In this document: positions 9,249 to 18,156 of the stretch, one piece after another | Layout: every line of letters begins with the position of its first letter | Position numbering within the stretch: the stretch's first letter is position 1 | DNA from: Streptomyces sp. HUAS YS2 | GTDB taxonomy: Bacteria; Actinomycetota; Actinomycetes; Streptomycetales; Streptomycetaceae | Reading direction: 5' to 3' | Length of the DNA stretch: 64,000 bases | Assembly: GCF_033343995.1 (NCBI RefSeq) | Contig: NZ_CP137573.1 | Span: forward strand, 1,364,001-1,428,000 | Translations under genes and position numbers: made by a program | Notes under the pieces: model-generated | What the model saw: only the letters and a program-made list of their open reading frames with translations | What the model was told of the DNA's origin: nothing | Database searches by the model: none

Positions 9249-10463
9249 TCAGACGCGTTCGACGATCGTGGCGATGCCCATGCCGCCGCCCACGCAGAGC
9301 GTGGCGAGGCCGTAGCGCTTGTCCTGGCGCTCGAGCTCGTCGATCAGGGTGCCGAGGATCATCGCGCCGGTCGCGCCGAGCGGGTGGCCCAGCGCGATCG
9401 CGCCGCCGTTGACGTTGACCTTGTCGAGGCTGATGCCCATGTCCTTGACGAAGCGCAGCACGACGCCGGCGAAGGCCTCGTTGATCTCGACCAGGTCGAT
9501 GTCGTCCATGGTCAGCCCGGCCTTGGCGAGGACCTTGCGGGTGGCCGGGGCCGGACCGGTGAGCATGATCGTCGGCTCGGAGCCGGAGACGGCGGCGGCC
9601 ACGATCCGGGCGCGCGGGGTCAGCCCGTACCGCTCGCCGACCTCCTTGGAGCCGATGGCGACGAGGGAGGCGCCGTCGACGATGCCGGAGGAGTTGCCGG
9701 CGTGGTGGACGTGGTCGATCTTCTCCACCCAGTGGTACTTCTGCAGCGCGACGGCGTCGAAACCGCCGAGGTCGCCGATGTCCGCGAAGGACGGCTTGAG
9801 CTTGGCGAGCGAGTCCGCGGTGGTGCCGGGGCGCATGAACTCGTCGTGGTCGAGGACGACCAGGCCGTTGCGGTCGGTCACGGGCACGACGGAGCGGTCG
9901 AAGCGGCCGTCCTTCCAGGCCGCGGCGGCGCGCTCCTGGGACAGGGCGGCGTACTCGTCGACGTCGCGCCGGGAGAAGCCCTCGATGGTGGCGATCAGGT
10001 CGGCGCCGATGCCCTGCGGGACGAAGTTGGTGTCGAAGTTGGTCATCGGGTCGGCGAACCAGGCGCCGCCGTCGGAGGCCATCGGCACGCGGGACATCGA
10101 CTCCACGCCGCCGGCCAGGACCAGGTCCTCCCAGCCGGAGCGGACCTTCATCGCGGCCATGTTGACGGCCTCGAGGCCGGAGGCGCAGAAGCGGTTCTCC
10201 TGGACGCCGGCGACGGTGTCCGGCAGGCCCGCGGCGATGGCCGCGATGCGGGCGATGTCGGAGCCCTGGTCGCCGACCGGGCCGACGACGCCGAGGACGA
10301 TGTCGTCGATGGCGGCCGGGTCGAGGTCCGGGAAGCGGCCCTGGATCTCGTGGATGAGGCCGACGACCAGGTCGATCGGCTTGGTGCCGTGCAGGGAGCC
10401 GTTGGCCTTGCCGCGGCCGCGCGGGGTGCGGATCGCGTCGTACACGTACGCTTCGGTGCTCAC
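9249..10463 (-). CDS. fadA: Acetyl-CoA C-acyltransferase (thiolase)
   Basis: 404-residue thiolase that cleaves 3-ketoacyl-CoA with CoA to acetyl-CoA and a shortened acyl-CoA, the last beta-oxidation step. The nucleophilic Cys is in [11 protein letters not shown] near residue 90; the [18 protein letters not shown] motif carries the catalytic His, and LCVGGGMG near the C-terminus the second Cys. GTG at 10463 is preceded by GAAAGG. It forms a pair with the FadB-like gene downstream, together making the trifunctional complex. It may also be expressed with the acyl-CoA dehydrogenase gene 64 bp upstream. Confidence 0.95.
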   Translation of the reverse strand: MSTEAYVYDAIRTPRGRGKANGSLHGTKPIDLVVGLIHEIQGRFPDLDPAAIDDIVLGVVGPVGDQGSDIARIAAIAAGLPDTVAGVQENRFCASGLEAVNMAAMKVRSGWEDLVLAGGVESMSRVPMASDGGAWFADPMTNFDTNFVPQGIGADLIATIEGFSRRDVDEYAALSQERAAAAWKDGRFDRSVVPVTDRNGLVVLDHDEFMRPGTTADSLAKLKPSFADIGDLGGFDAVALQKYHWVEKIDHVHHAGNSSGIVDGASLVAIGSKEVGERYGLTPRARIVAAAVSGSEPTIMLTGPAPATRKVLAKAGLTMDDIDLVEINEAFAGVVLRFVKDMGISLDKVNVNGGAIALGHPLGATGAMILGTLIDELERQDKRYGLATLCVGGGMGIATIVERV

Positions 10464-10527
10464 GGGACGCCTTTCGGGAGGCTTCAGAGGGTGGATGAGG
10501 AGGTCGTTGCGAAGGCGGGGGCAGCGG

Positions 10528-11670
10528 TCAGCCGAGCAGGGAGCGGCCGATGATCTCCTTCATGATCTCGGTCGTGCCGCCGTAGATGGTCTGGATACGT
10601 CCGTCCGTGTAGGCCCGGGCGACCGGGTACTCGGACATGTACCCGTATCCGCCGTGCAGCTGGAGGCAGCGGTCCGCGACCCGCTTCTGCAGCTCGGTGG
10701 CCCACCACTTGGCCATCGAGGCGTGCACGTGGTCGAGCTCGCCGTTCGAGTGGTCGACGATGCAGCGGTCGAGGAAGCTGCGGGTGACGGCGCACTCGGT
10801 GGCCATCTCCGCGATCTCGAAGCGGATGTGCTGGAGCCGGGAGAGCGGCCGGCCGAAGGCCTCGCGCTCCTTCACGTACGTCGTGGTGATCTCCAAGAGG
10901 TGCTCGGCGGCGGCGATGCCGGCGACCGCGATGGCCATCCGCTCCTGCGCGAGGTTGGTCATCAGGTGGATGAACGCGCCGTCGAGCTCGCCGAGCAGGT
11001 TCTCCTTGGGGACGCGGACGTCGTTGAAGAAGAGCTCGGCGGTGTCCTGGGACTTCTGTCCGATCTTGTCGAGGTTGCGGCCGCGCTCGAAGCCCTCCGT
11101 GCCCCGCTCCACGACGAGGAGCGAAAGGCCGTGCGCGCCGCCTTCCGGGGTGGTCTTCGCGACGACGATCACCAGGTCGGCGAGGATGCCGTTGGAGATG
11201 AAGGTCTTCGAGCCGTTGAGCACCCAGTGGTCGCCGCGGTCCTCGGCGCTGGTGCGGATGCCCTGGAGGTCGGAGCCGGCGCCGGGCTCGGTCATGGCGA
11301 TGGCGGTGATCGTCTCGCCGCTGCAGAAGCCGGGCAGCCAGCGGGCCTTCTGCTCGTCGGTGGCGAGCGAGGTCAGGTACGGGCCGATGATGTCGTTGTG
11401 CAGGCCGATCGCGAGGCCGGGCGCGCCGGCCCGGGTGAACTCCTCGGCGAGGACGGCGCTGTACCGGAAGTCGGTGTTGCCGCCGCCTCCGTACTCCTCG
11501 TCGACGGCGAGGCCGAGCAGGCCCTGCCGGCCGGCGGCCCGCCACACCTCGCGCGAGACGATGCCGTCCTTCTCCCACTGCTCGTAGTGCGGCAGGACCT
11601 CCTTGGCGAGGAAGGTGCGGACGGACTCGCGGAACGCCTCGTGGTCGGCGGTGAAGATCTGACGCTTCAT
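10528..11670 (-). CDS. Acyl-CoA dehydrogenase
   Basis: 380-residue FAD-dependent acyl-CoA dehydrogenase catalysing the first, alpha-beta desaturating step of beta-oxidation. Visible features are the N-terminal helical domain, the FAD-contact motif [14 protein letters not shown], the middle beta-domain ([11 protein letters not shown]), and the C-terminal segment [20 protein letters not shown] followed by [17 protein letters not shown]. It starts at ATG 11670, overlapping the CaiB gene stop by the ATGA arrangement, so the two are translationally coupled. Chain-length preference is not evident. Electrons would go to ETF. Confidence 0.94.
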   Translation of the reverse strand: MKRQIFTADHEAFRESVRTFLAKEVLPHYEQWEKDGIVSREVWRAAGRQGLLGLAVDEEYGGGGNTDFRYSAVLAEEFTRAGAPGLAIGLHNDIIGPYLTSLATDEQKARWLPGFCSGETITAIAMTEPGAGSDLQGIRTSAEDRGDHWVLNGSKTFISNGILADLVIVVAKTTPEGGAHGLSLLVVERGTEGFERGRNLDKIGQKSQDTAELFFNDVRVPKENLLGELDGAFIHLMTNLAQERMAIAVAGIAAAEHLLEITTTYVKEREAFGRPLSRLQHIRFEIAEMATECAVTRSFLDRCIVDHSNGELDHVHASMAKWWATELQKRVADRCLQLHGGYGYMSEYPVARAYTDGRIQTIYGGTTEIMKEIIGRSLLG

Positions 11671-12824
11671 GCGGTGGACTCCTGGGGAGCTGCGGGGTCG
11701 ACGAGGGAGGGCGTGTTCCAGTCGCGGGCGACGGCGGCGGTGTCCGCGCCGGGCATCGCGGGGCCGCTGCGCACGGTGGCGGGGGTGGCGGAGAAGCGGG
11801 GGGCGGGCGCGGGCTGGGTGAGGCCGCCGTGCTCGACGAAGGTGCCGCGGGCGGCGAGATGCGGGTGGGCGGGGGCCTCACGCAAGGACAGGACGGGGGC
11901 GACGCAGGCGTCGGTGCCCTCGAAGACGACGGTCCACTCGTCGCGGGTACGGGTACGGAAGCGGGCGGCGATCGCGTCCTTCAGCTCGCCCCAGCGGGCC
12001 AGGTCCTTGCGGGCGGAGGCGGCCTCCTCGATGCCGAGCAGACGGCCGAACTCCTCGTAGAACTGCTGCTCCAGGGCCCCGACGGCCATGTAGCCGCCGT
12101 CGGCGGTCTCGTACGTGCCGTAGAAGGGGCAGCCGCCGTCCAGCAGGTTGACCCCGCGGCGGTCCTGCCAGCCGCCGGCCGCCAGCATGCCGTGGATCAT
12201 GGCGGTGAGGTGGGAGGTGCCGTCGACGATCGCGGCGTCGACGACCTGGCCGGCGCCGTGGGTACGGGCGTGCTGGAGCGCGGCCAGGACGCCGATCACC
12301 AGGTACAGCGAGCCGCCGGCGTAGTCGCCGACGAGGTTGGCGGGCACGGTCGGCGGGCCGTCCGGGTCGGGGCCGATCATGCCGAGGGCGCCGGTGAGGG
12401 CGATGTAGCCGATGTCGTGGCCGGCGGTCCGGGCGAGCGGGCCGTCCTGGCCCCAGCCGGTCATCCGGCCGTAGACGAGCCGCGGGTTGCGGGCGAGGCA
12501 CTCCTCGGGGCCGACGCCGAGCCGCTCGGCGACGCCGGGGCGGTAGCCCTCGACGAGGATGTCGGCGCGCTCGACGAGGTCGAGCACGGTCGCGGGTCCG
12601 TCGGCGGACTTGAGGTCGACGAGGACGGAGCGCTTGTTGCGGTTGGTGATGTCGTACGCCGGGTCGATGCCGAGTCCCGCTCCGCCGGGACGGTCGACGC
12701 GGACCACGTCGGCGCCGAGGTCGGCCAGGAGCATCGCGGCGAACGGGCCGGGGCCGATGCCCGCCAGCTCGACCACGCGCACTCCGGAGAGCGGTCCGCC
12801 GCCGCCGTTCCCTGTCGCTGCCAT
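11667..12824 (-). CDS. CaiB/BaiF-family CoA-transferase or racemase
   Basis: 385-residue class III CoA-transferase-family protein, closest in pattern to alpha-methylacyl-CoA racemases: [27 protein letters not shown] at the N-terminus, [27 protein letters not shown] (candidate catalytic His), and [11 protein letters not shown] (candidate catalytic Asp of racemases). A racemase would convert 2R- to 2S-methylacyl-CoA so that branched or sterol-derived chains can enter the acyl-CoA dehydrogenase encoded next. ATG at 12824 follows GGGGGCAGG; this start is preferred to the upstream ATG at 12887, which lies in the operator region. It is the first gene of the operon. Simple CoA-transferase activity cannot be excluded. 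Confidence 0.88.
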   Translation of the reverse strand: MAATGNGGGGPLSGVRVVELAGIGPGPFAAMLLADLGADVVRVDRPGGAGLGIDPAYDITNRNKRSVLVDLKSADGPATVLDLVERADILVEGYRPGVAERLGVGPEECLARNPRLVYGRMTGWGQDGPLARTAGHDIGYIALTGALGMIGPDPDGPPTVPANLVGDYAGGSLYLVIGVLAALQHARTHGAGQVVDAAIVDGTSHLTAMIHGMLAAGGWQDRRGVNLLDGGCPFYGTYETADGGYMAVGALEQQFYEEFGRLLGIEEAASARKDLARWGELKDAIAARFRTRTRDEWTVVFEGTDACVAPVLSLREAPAHPHLAARGTFVEHGGLTQPAPAPRFSATPATVRSGPAMPGADTAAVARDWNTPSLVDPAAPQESTA

Positions 12825-12837
12825 CCTGCCCCCAGCC

Positions 12838-12885
12838 TTGTGTGACACAACCGCTGTAACACCGACGATGCTAGGAACGTGTTCC
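12838..12885 (-). promoter_or_regulatory. Two palindromes upstream of the CoA-transferase operon
   Basis: TTGTG-TGA-CACAA (12838-12850) lies 14 bp upstream of the CaiB start and GGAAC-GT-GTTCC (12874-12885) about 50 bp upstream. The core AAC-NN-GTT of the second resembles sites bound by TetR-type lipid-catabolism regulators such as mycobacterial KstR, but the outer positions match on one side only. Binding by such a repressor is inference; no regulator gene is adjacent. Confidence 0.5.
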
Positions 12886-13063
12886 ACTCAGCACAAGGGT
12901 CTGCGCCGAGCAAGCGCTCAGAAATCCGCTCCACCGGAAGCCCCTACGGGCGCAACCTGCTGGATGCGGGACCACCCCGACGACTACCGGTGACCGACCA
13001 GTAGGCTCCGCCTCCTATCAACCGCGCGGGGCGGGTCGCAGGGGAAGGCGAGGGCGAGGCCGG

Positions 13064-14269
13064 ATGGAGACACAGGACGGCACGACGGTGGAGCGCGGCG
13101 GGCGGGCGTACGACGTGGTGCTCTTCGGGGCGACCGGGTTCGTCGGCGAACTCACCGCGGAATACCTGGCCGCCCACGCGCCCGACGACTGCCGCTGGGC
13201 GCTCGCCGGACGCAACCGCGGCAAGCTGGAGGCGGTGCGCGACCGGCTCGCCGCCCGGTGGCCGCGCTGCGCCGACCTGCCGCTGCTGCAGGCCGACGCC
13301 GAGGACACCGGCTCGCTGCACGAACTCGCCGCGGCCACGCGGGTGCTGGCCACCACGGTCGGCCCGTACGTCTGGTACGGCGACGGCCTGGTGGCCGCCT
13401 GCGCGGAGGCGGGCACGGACTACCTGGACCTGACCGGCGAGGCGGAGTTCGTCGACCGGACCTACGTGCTGCACGACGCGCGGGCCCGCGAGACGGGGGC
13501 GCGGATCGTGCACGCCTGCGGCTTCGACTCGGTACCGCACGACCTGGGCGCGTACTTCACGGTCCAGCAGCTGCCCGAGGGCGTGCCGCTGACCGTCGAC
13601 GGCTTCGTCCGCGCGGGCGCGATCTTCTCCGGTGGCACCTTCGCGTCCGCGCTCACCGCGTTCGGCCGCGGCCGGGAGATCCTGCGGGCGGCGCACGAGC
13701 GGCGGCTGCACGAACCGCGGCTGGTGGCCCGACGCGCACGAGCACCGCTCGGCGCGCCGCGGTTCAGCACCGAGACCGGCACCTGGGCGCTGCCGCTGCC
13801 GACGCTGGACCCGCAGGTCGTCGCGCGCTCGGCCGCGGCGCTCGACCGGTACGGCCCGGACTTCCGCTACCGCCACTACGCCTCGGTCCGTACGCTGCCG
13901 ATGGCGCTGGGCGGCACGGCCGCCATCGGCGTGGGCGTGGGCGCGGCCCAACTCCCTGCGGTGCGCCGCTGGCTGATGAGCCGTTACGAGCCGGGGCAGG
14001 GCCCGAGCGCCGAGCGCCGGGCGCGCAGCTGGTTCACCGTGCGGTTCGTCGGCGAGGGCGGCGGACGCCGTGTCTTCACCGAGGTCTCCGGCGGGGACCC
14101 GGGCTACGACGAGACGGCCAAGATGCTCGCCGAGTCGGCCCTCTGCCTCGCGTTCGACCCGCTCCCGAAGACCGCGGGCCAGGTCACCACGGCGGTCGCG
14201 ATGGGCGACGCCCTGATCGCCCGACTGCGCGCGGCGGGCATCCGCTTCCGGGTGGCCGACGCGCGCTGA
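13064..14269 (+). CDS. Trans-acting enoyl reductase-family protein
   Basis: 401-residue saccharopine-dehydrogenase-fold NADP-binding protein. The Rossmann motif VVLFGATGFVGELTAEYLA is at about residues 18-36, followed by WALAGRNRGKLE; later elements TVGPYVWYGDGLVAACAEAGTDYLDLTGE and HACGFDSVPHDLGAY are diagnostic of the mycobacterial trans-acting enoyl reductase group. Relatives reduce polyketide or lipid intermediates, but many actinobacterial members have unknown substrates. It is divergent from the beta-oxidation operon, which hints at a lipid role. ATG at 13064 gives the normal family length. No membrane segment is predicted apart from a Gly/Ala-rich patch near residue 290. Confidence 0.88.
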   Translation: METQDGTTVERGGRAYDVVLFGATGFVGELTAEYLAAHAPDDCRWALAGRNRGKLEAVRDRLAARWPRCADLPLLQADAEDTGSLHELAAATRVLATTVGPYVWYGDGLVAACAEAGTDYLDLTGEAEFVDRTYVLHDARARETGARIVHACGFDSVPHDLGAYFTVQQLPEGVPLTVDGFVRAGAIFSGGTFASALTAFGRGREILRAAHERRLHEPRLVARRARAPLGAPRFSTETGTWALPLPTLDPQVVARSAAALDRYGPDFRYRHYASVRTLPMALGGTAAIGVGVGAAQLPAVRRWLMSRYEPGQGPSAERRARSWFTVRFVGEGGGRRVFTEVSGGDPGYDETAKMLAESALCLAFDPLPKTAGQVTTAVAMGDALIARLRAAGIRFRVADAR

Positions 14270-14308
14270 GCCACCGCCCGTCGGTCGGGGTGGAGCTCCT
14301 CGGCCCGG

Positions 14309-14692
14309 TCAGCTCCGGTGCCGGACCAGGCAGAACGGGTGGCCGGCCGGGTCGGCGTAGACGCGCCAGGAGCGGGTGCCGCCGCCGGCGTCGAGGAGGG
14401 TCGCGCCGAGCGCGAGCACCTCGGCGTGGGCGGCGTCCAGGTCCGTGACGTCCACGTCGAGGTGGGACTGCTGCGGGCGGGCCGGGTCGCCCCAGACCGG
14501 CGGCCGGTGGTCGGCCACCCGCTGGAACGCCAGGACCGGGCCGGCGTCCGGGTGCAGCGTGGACCAGGCGTCGCCGAGGGCCCAGCGGGGATCCGGGCGG
14601 TCGACCTCGCCGCCGAGCAACCCCCGATAGAAAAGGGCCAGTTCACGCACATCGGCGCAGTCGAGGACGAGACACTGCAGGGAGCCGATCAC
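14309..14692 (-). CDS. VOC-family (glyoxalase-like) protein
   Basis: 127-residue protein with one vicinal-oxygen-chelate domain of the glyoxalase-like type: SLQCLVLDCADVRELALFYRGLLGG at the start, QQSHLDVDVTDLDAAHAEVLALGATLL in the middle and VYADPAGHPFCLVR at the end. Such proteins act as small metal-dependent enzymes or drug-binding proteins; this one's substrate is not evident. The GTG at 14692 is preferred because GGAGGG lies six bases before it; an upstream GTG at 14713 would overlap that ribosome site. It is followed on the same strand by a tiny membrane-protein gene. Confidence 0.85.
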   Translation of the reverse strand: MIGSLQCLVLDCADVRELALFYRGLLGGEVDRPDPRWALGDAWSTLHPDAGPVLAFQRVADHRPPVWGDPARPQQSHLDVDVTDLDAAHAEVLALGATLLDAGGGTRSWRVYADPAGHPFCLVRHRS

Positions 14693-14717
14693 ACGGCCCT
14701 CCGTTCCGGTCACGGGG

Positions 14718-14891
14718 TCACAGGGCGAGCGCCCAGGCGCCCACGATGTAGATCATCGCCGACAGCCAGCACACGGCGAGCACCGCCGCCACGGCGAGGG
14801 CGGACATCATGGCGCGCTCGCTGCGGCGCAGGGCGGTCGGGGCGCTGGGGAGGGCGGCCGCGGTCGGCAGAACCCGGGTCGGAGTCGTCAT
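14718..14891 (-). CDS. Small single-pass membrane protein
   Basis: 57-residue protein with a polar N-terminus and one membrane helix (MSALAVAAVLAVCWLSAMIYIVGAWALAL) at the end. ATG at 14891 or the in-frame ATG at 14927 could be the start; neither has a strong ribosome site. Codon usage fits a real gene and no better frame competes here. I do not recognise a family. Confidence 0.5.
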   Translation of the reverse strand: MTTPTRVLPTAAALPSAPTALRRSERAMMSALAVAAVLAVCWLSAMIYIVGAWALAL

Positions 14892-14939
14892 GGCGCCCAG
14901 CCTGCCGTCCCCCACTGACAACGGCATCCGTACGGGTAC

Positions 14940-15647
14940 TCAGGTCCGGGTGAGTGCTTCCTTCAGAGCCGCCCGGCACAGGGCGTCCGCGCGCCGGGTC
15001 GTCTCGGGGATCCGGTAGCGCGGGCTGAGCAGCAGCGTGTGCGCGCACGCCGTCTCCAGGCCGACCCGGTGCCCGGCGGAGACGAAGACCGGCTTGACCC
15101 CGTCTCGGGTGCGCAGCGCCCGCCCCACCATCTCGCGGCCCTCCGCGTCGTCGGCGACCAGCGGGCTGAAGTCGCCCCGCTGCGGGCCGGGTTGCTCGTA
15201 CGTGAAGGTGAACGGGTTCTTGGCGACGCCGATCGACGGCAGTCCGGTCAGCACCCCGAGATGGCTGGCCAGGCCGAAGCGGCGCGGGTGGGCGCGACCG
15301 TACCCGTCGCAGACCAGCAGTCCGGGCTCGGCGGCCAGCGACTCCAGCGCGCCCAGCACGGTGGGGATCTCGCGGAAGGCCAGCAGCCCCGGCACGTACG
15401 GGAACGCCACCCGGCCGACCGCCGTGGCCTCCTCGACGACCTCCAGGGTCCCCGCGTCCAGCACGACCGCCGCCGCCGCGACGAGGTCGCGTTCGTCGTC
15501 GTAGGCGACGTCGAGCCCGGTGACATGGCCGGTCCCGGGCGGCGGCCCGGAGTCGTCCGGGTCCACCCGTCCGCGGAGTTCGTCCTGGAGGGCGCGGGCG
15601 GCGGCCTCGTCCGCGGGCCAGTCCGCGGGTGTGTCGGTGATCCTCAT
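14940..15647 (-). CDS. nfi: Endonuclease V (deoxyinosine 3'-endonuclease)
   Basis: 235-residue DNA-repair nuclease that nicks one base 3' of deoxyinosine, starting alternative repair of deaminated adenine. The active-site residues are in place: Asp46 in GLDVAYD, the PYVPGLLAFRE wedge with Glu93, Asp114 in VCDGYGRAHPRRFG, Lys143 in IGVAKNPF, and the SAGHRVGLETA stretch. ATG at 15647 is preferred to GTG at 15659 because AGGGTGG lies eight bases before it. Divergent from the YciI gene. Length and motif order match the bacterial family well. Confidence 0.93.
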   Translation of the reverse strand: MRITDTPADWPADEAAARALQDELRGRVDPDDSGPPPGTGHVTGLDVAYDDERDLVAAAAVVLDAGTLEVVEEATAVGRVAFPYVPGLLAFREIPTVLGALESLAAEPGLLVCDGYGRAHPRRFGLASHLGVLTGLPSIGVAKNPFTFTYEQPGPQRGDFSPLVADDAEGREMVGRALRTRDGVKPVFVSAGHRVGLETACAHTLLLSPRYRIPETTRRADALCRAALKEALTRT

Positions 15648-15724
15648 GATGATCGCCACCCTACGGCGGTCCGTTCCCCGGACACCCCCCGTTTCCGCAG
15701 GCCGGCCCGGGTAGCCTGCGTGCC

Positions 15725-16024
15725 ATGTTCGTTCTGGAATTGACCTACACCGCCGACGTCGAGCAGGTCGACGCGCTCATGGCCCCGCACATCGAGTGGC
15801 TGGACGCGCAGTACGCGGCCGGGGTCTTCATCGCCTCCGGCCGGAAGAACCCGCGTGACGGCGGCGTGATCCTGGCCGTCGGGGACGACCGCGCGCAGAT
15901 CGAGAAGATCGCGGCGGCCGACCCCTTCAGCACCGGCGGGGTGTGCGCGTACCGGATCACGGAGTTCATCGCGACCAAGACGGCGCCCGAGCTGGCCCCG
16001 TACCGGCAGCAGCTGCCGTCCTGA
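15725..16024 (+). CDS. YciI-family protein
   Basis: 99-residue ferredoxin-like-fold protein of the YciI family: FVLELTYTADVEQVDALMAPHIEWLDAQYAAGVFIASGRKNPRDGG, with the conserved His-Asp pair region (APHIEWLD) and Ser-Gly-Arg loop, then ADPFSTGGVCAYRITEF. Family members are small dimeric cytoplasmic proteins, often of unclear activity. ATG at 15725 is the only sensible start. Two 23-bp direct repeats follow the stop. Confidence 0.85.
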   Translation: MFVLELTYTADVEQVDALMAPHIEWLDAQYAAGVFIASGRKNPRDGGVILAVGDDRAQIEKIAAADPFSTGGVCAYRITEFIATKTAPELAPYRQQLPS

Positions 16025-16029
16025 CCCAG

Positions 16030-16092
16030 CCGCTCCTGACCCCGTCCGCGGCACGCTTCCCGACCCGGCCCGCTCCTGACCCCGTCCGCGGC
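16030..16092. repeat. Two 23-bp direct repeats, 40-bp period
   Basis: The 23 bases 16030-16052 (beginning CCGCTCCTGACCCC, ending CCGCGGC) recur exactly at 16070-16092. They fill the 72-bp gap between the convergent YciI and BNR-repeat genes; each copy contains CCGCGG. They look like a local tandem duplication rather than a terminator. Confidence 0.85.
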
Positions 16093-16096
16093 CCCC

Positions 16097-17197
16097 TCAG
16101 TCCCCGGCGCGGCTCAGCCGGGCGATCCGGCCCTTCTCGCCGGAGGCCCAGCAGCCGCCGTCGGCCGTGCAGTCGACGGTGTCGTACGAGCCGGTGTCCA
16201 CGGTCCGCCAGGTACGGCCGCCGTCGATCGTCAGGTCCGTGCCGGTGGGGCCGACGGCCAGCGCGGCCGACCCGCTGTGCGGCAGCCAGGCCACCCCGGA
16301 GCGGTACGCGGGCGGCGGGGCTTCGGCCTCCCGCCAGGTCCGGCCGCCGTCGCCGGTGACCGCCGCCGCGCGCGGGGACGCCTGGTCGGGCCGGTAGTCG
16401 CCGCCGACCGCGAGGCCGTGCGTGCGGTCGCGGAAGGCGAGCGCGAAGACACCGCGGGCCGGATCGCCGGCCGGGATGCCCGATTCGGCGGCGGTCCACG
16501 TCAGGCCGCGGTCCCCGGAGTGCAGGACGCGGGCGGTCGCGCCGCCGCCGGTGGCCAGCCAGACGTCCTTGGGTCCCGCACTCACCAGGCACTGGCCGCT
16601 CGCGGCGAACCCGGCCTCGCCGGGCAGCGCGGCCGGCATCCCGGCGTCCGGCAGCACCTCCCAGGACCTTCCGCCGTCGCGGGTGGAGAGGATGCGGTAC
16701 TTGCCGTCGACCGGGTCGCTCATGGCGAGGCCGTGCCGGGGGTCGAAGAAGGTGACGCAGTCGTAGAAGGCGCGCGGGTCGGTGTTGCGGAAGGACTCGG
16801 TCCAGGTCGCGCCGCCGTCCTCGGTACGGAAGATCCGGGACGACTCGCCCTCGCCGATCGCAAGGACCACCGCGCGCCGGGCGTCGAACGCCTCGATGTC
16901 GCGGAACTGCAGCTCGGCCGCACCGGGCGGCGACACGTTCCGCCAGCTGCGGCCGCCGTCGGTGGTGCGCAGCACCGTGCCCTTCGAGCCTGCCGCCCAG
17001 GCGGTGTCCCGGCTCACCGCGGCGAGGCCCCGGAACCGGGCGTCCGTGCCGGTCTCCGTCAGCTGCCAGCCGGGCCGTCCGCCGGTCTCGCTCCCTCCTG
17101 GTTCCCCCGCCTGCGCCGGGGCCGCGAGCACCGCGGCCAGCGCCGCCCCGCTCAGCCCCACCGACATCATTCGTCTCGTCTTCCCCATGGACGTCAT
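16097..17197 (-). CDS. Exported BNR/Ycf48-like beta-propeller protein
   Basis: 366-residue protein predicted to be exported (basic MGKTRR start, hydrophobic SVGLSGAALAAVLAAPAQAG, cleavage near residue 34). The mature part has repeated Asp-box-like blades: TTDGGRSWRNV, TEDGGATWTES, STRDGGRSWEVL, SGDRGLTWTAAE, TGDGGRTWREA and TIDGGRTWRTV, the pattern of the Ycf48/photosystem stability and BNR-sialidase-like propellers. Sialidase catalytic residues are not evident, so it is more likely a binding or structural propeller; it is often annotated as an oxidoreductase without evidence. ATG at 17197 or 17188 is the start; neither has a clear ribosome site. Confidence 0.82.
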   Translation of the reverse strand: MTSMGKTRRMMSVGLSGAALAAVLAAPAQAGEPGGSETGGRPGWQLTETGTDARFRGLAAVSRDTAWAAGSKGTVLRTTDGGRSWRNVSPPGAAELQFRDIEAFDARRAVVLAIGEGESSRIFRTEDGGATWTESFRNTDPRAFYDCVTFFDPRHGLAMSDPVDGKYRILSTRDGGRSWEVLPDAGMPAALPGEAGFAASGQCLVSAGPKDVWLATGGGATARVLHSGDRGLTWTAAESGIPAGDPARGVFALAFRDRTHGLAVGGDYRPDQASPRAAAVTGDGGRTWREAEAPPPAYRSGVAWLPHSGSAALAVGPTGTDLTIDGGRTWRTVDTGSYDTVDCTADGGCWASGEKGRIARLSRAGD

Positions 17198-17354
17198 GGC
17201 GCGGGAAGCTAGTGCACGCAGGAAGCCTCGTCCAGACCGCCTCGTGGGCGGGCGGTGACACAGCTCACGCGGTGCCGGGATGCACGCGCCGGCCGGTTTT
17301 CCCGTCCTCCCTCGTGGAGGGGACGTCAGCCGAGCCGTGCGTGAGGAGCAGGCC

Positions 17355-17765
17355 ATGCCCACCGACATCGAGCAGCCAGTGGAGGCCCGGCTCGTCGCGT
17401 CCGCACCGCGGATGGAGTCCGTTCCGGCGACGTTGCGGTACGACCGTGCGGACCCGTACGCCGTGAGCATGGCTTTCCCGCCGCCGGCCACCCTGGAGGG
17501 TGTCGAGGTGTCCTGGGCGTTCTCGCGGGAGCTGCTGGCCGAGGGGGTGGAGGGGCCGGCGGGGCTCGGGGACGTACGTGTCCGTCCGTTCGGCTACGAC
17601 CGCACGGTCGTGGAGTTCCACGCGCCGGAAGGCGTGGCGGTGGTGCATGTCCGCACGGCGGAGGTACGCCGCTTCCTGGAGCGGGCGCAGCATCTGGTGC
17701 CGGCGGGCCGTGAACATCAGTACCTGGACTGGGAGCGGGATCTCGTCCGGCTCCTGGAGGAATAG
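17355..17765 (+). CDS. SsgA-like sporulation/cell-division regulator (SALP)
   Basis: 136-residue member of the actinomycete-specific SsgA-like family, which controls septum placement and spore-wall steps during development. Family features are LRYDRADPYAVSMAFPPP (residues about 29-46), the VSWAFSRELLAEG segment and VRVRPFGYDRTVVEFHAPEGVAVVHV, ending in an FLERAQHLVPAGREHQYLDWERDLVRLL tail. ATG at 17355 follows GAGGAGC. Which SALP paralogue it is cannot be decided from the sequence alone. Presence of the family places the organism among sporulating actinomycetes. Confidence 0.92.
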   Translation: MPTDIEQPVEARLVASAPRMESVPATLRYDRADPYAVSMAFPPPATLEGVEVSWAFSRELLAEGVEGPAGLGDVRVRPFGYDRTVVEFHAPEGVAVVHVRTAEVRRFLERAQHLVPAGREHQYLDWERDLVRLLEE

Positions 17766-18084
17766 CGCGCGGCCGCTACCTGTGCAGTAACGCCCAGGAC
17801 TTGGAGCCGCCCCCGGGGGTGAGCGCGGGGGCGAGCGGCTCCACGCCGGCGCCCGGCGAATACGTCGGCGACTCGGTGGAGGCGCTGCGCGCGCTGATCT
17901 CCGCGGTCAAGGCGGGGGCCGCCGACCACCTGCTGTGAGTAGCCGTGACCGGTTCGTCGGAGCGCGCGCCGAGCGCACCCCCCGGCGTGACCTGCGTCTC
18001 CACGCACCGCACCCGAGCAGTGCGCATAACGGAACGTAACCGGACATCGCCGAGGCGGGCTTGGCTGCCGCCTTATGGGGCCTT
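17766..18084. other. Gene-free stretch with a coding remnant
   Basis: No intact gene is seen. A plus-strand frame ending at the TGA at 17936-17938 (...GEYVGDSVEALRALISAVKAG...) looks like the C-terminal end of a lost small protein and lacks a start with a ribosome site. The rest leads into the desaturase operator region. Confidence 0.4.
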
Positions 18085-18119
18085 TAACCTACGGTTTCGT
18101 AACCTACGAGTCCGTAGGT
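18085..18119 (+). promoter_or_regulatory. Repeated operator upstream of the desaturase
   Basis: TAACCTACG occurs twice as a direct repeat (18085-18093, 18100-18108), and the second copy forms an inverted repeat ACCTACG-AGTC-CGTAGGT (18102-18119). The array ends 38 bp before the desaturase start. Its form suggests cooperative binding of a TetR-type repressor of fatty-acid desaturation; no regulator gene is next to it. Confidence 0.6.
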
Positions 18120-18156
18120 AATCCCGTATGCATCACTCCCGTCCCCAGGAGTCCCC

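Noticed and set aside
7019..9412. Very long plus-strand open frame opposite the FadB-like gene
   Set aside because: High third-position GC opens antisense frames; its protein is low complexity with no family motif, while the minus strand gives a full-length FadB.
17818..17938. 40-residue plus-strand frame after the SsgA-like gene
   Set aside because: No ribosome site before its GTG and the frame is open upstream; it reads as a coding remnant rather than a gene.
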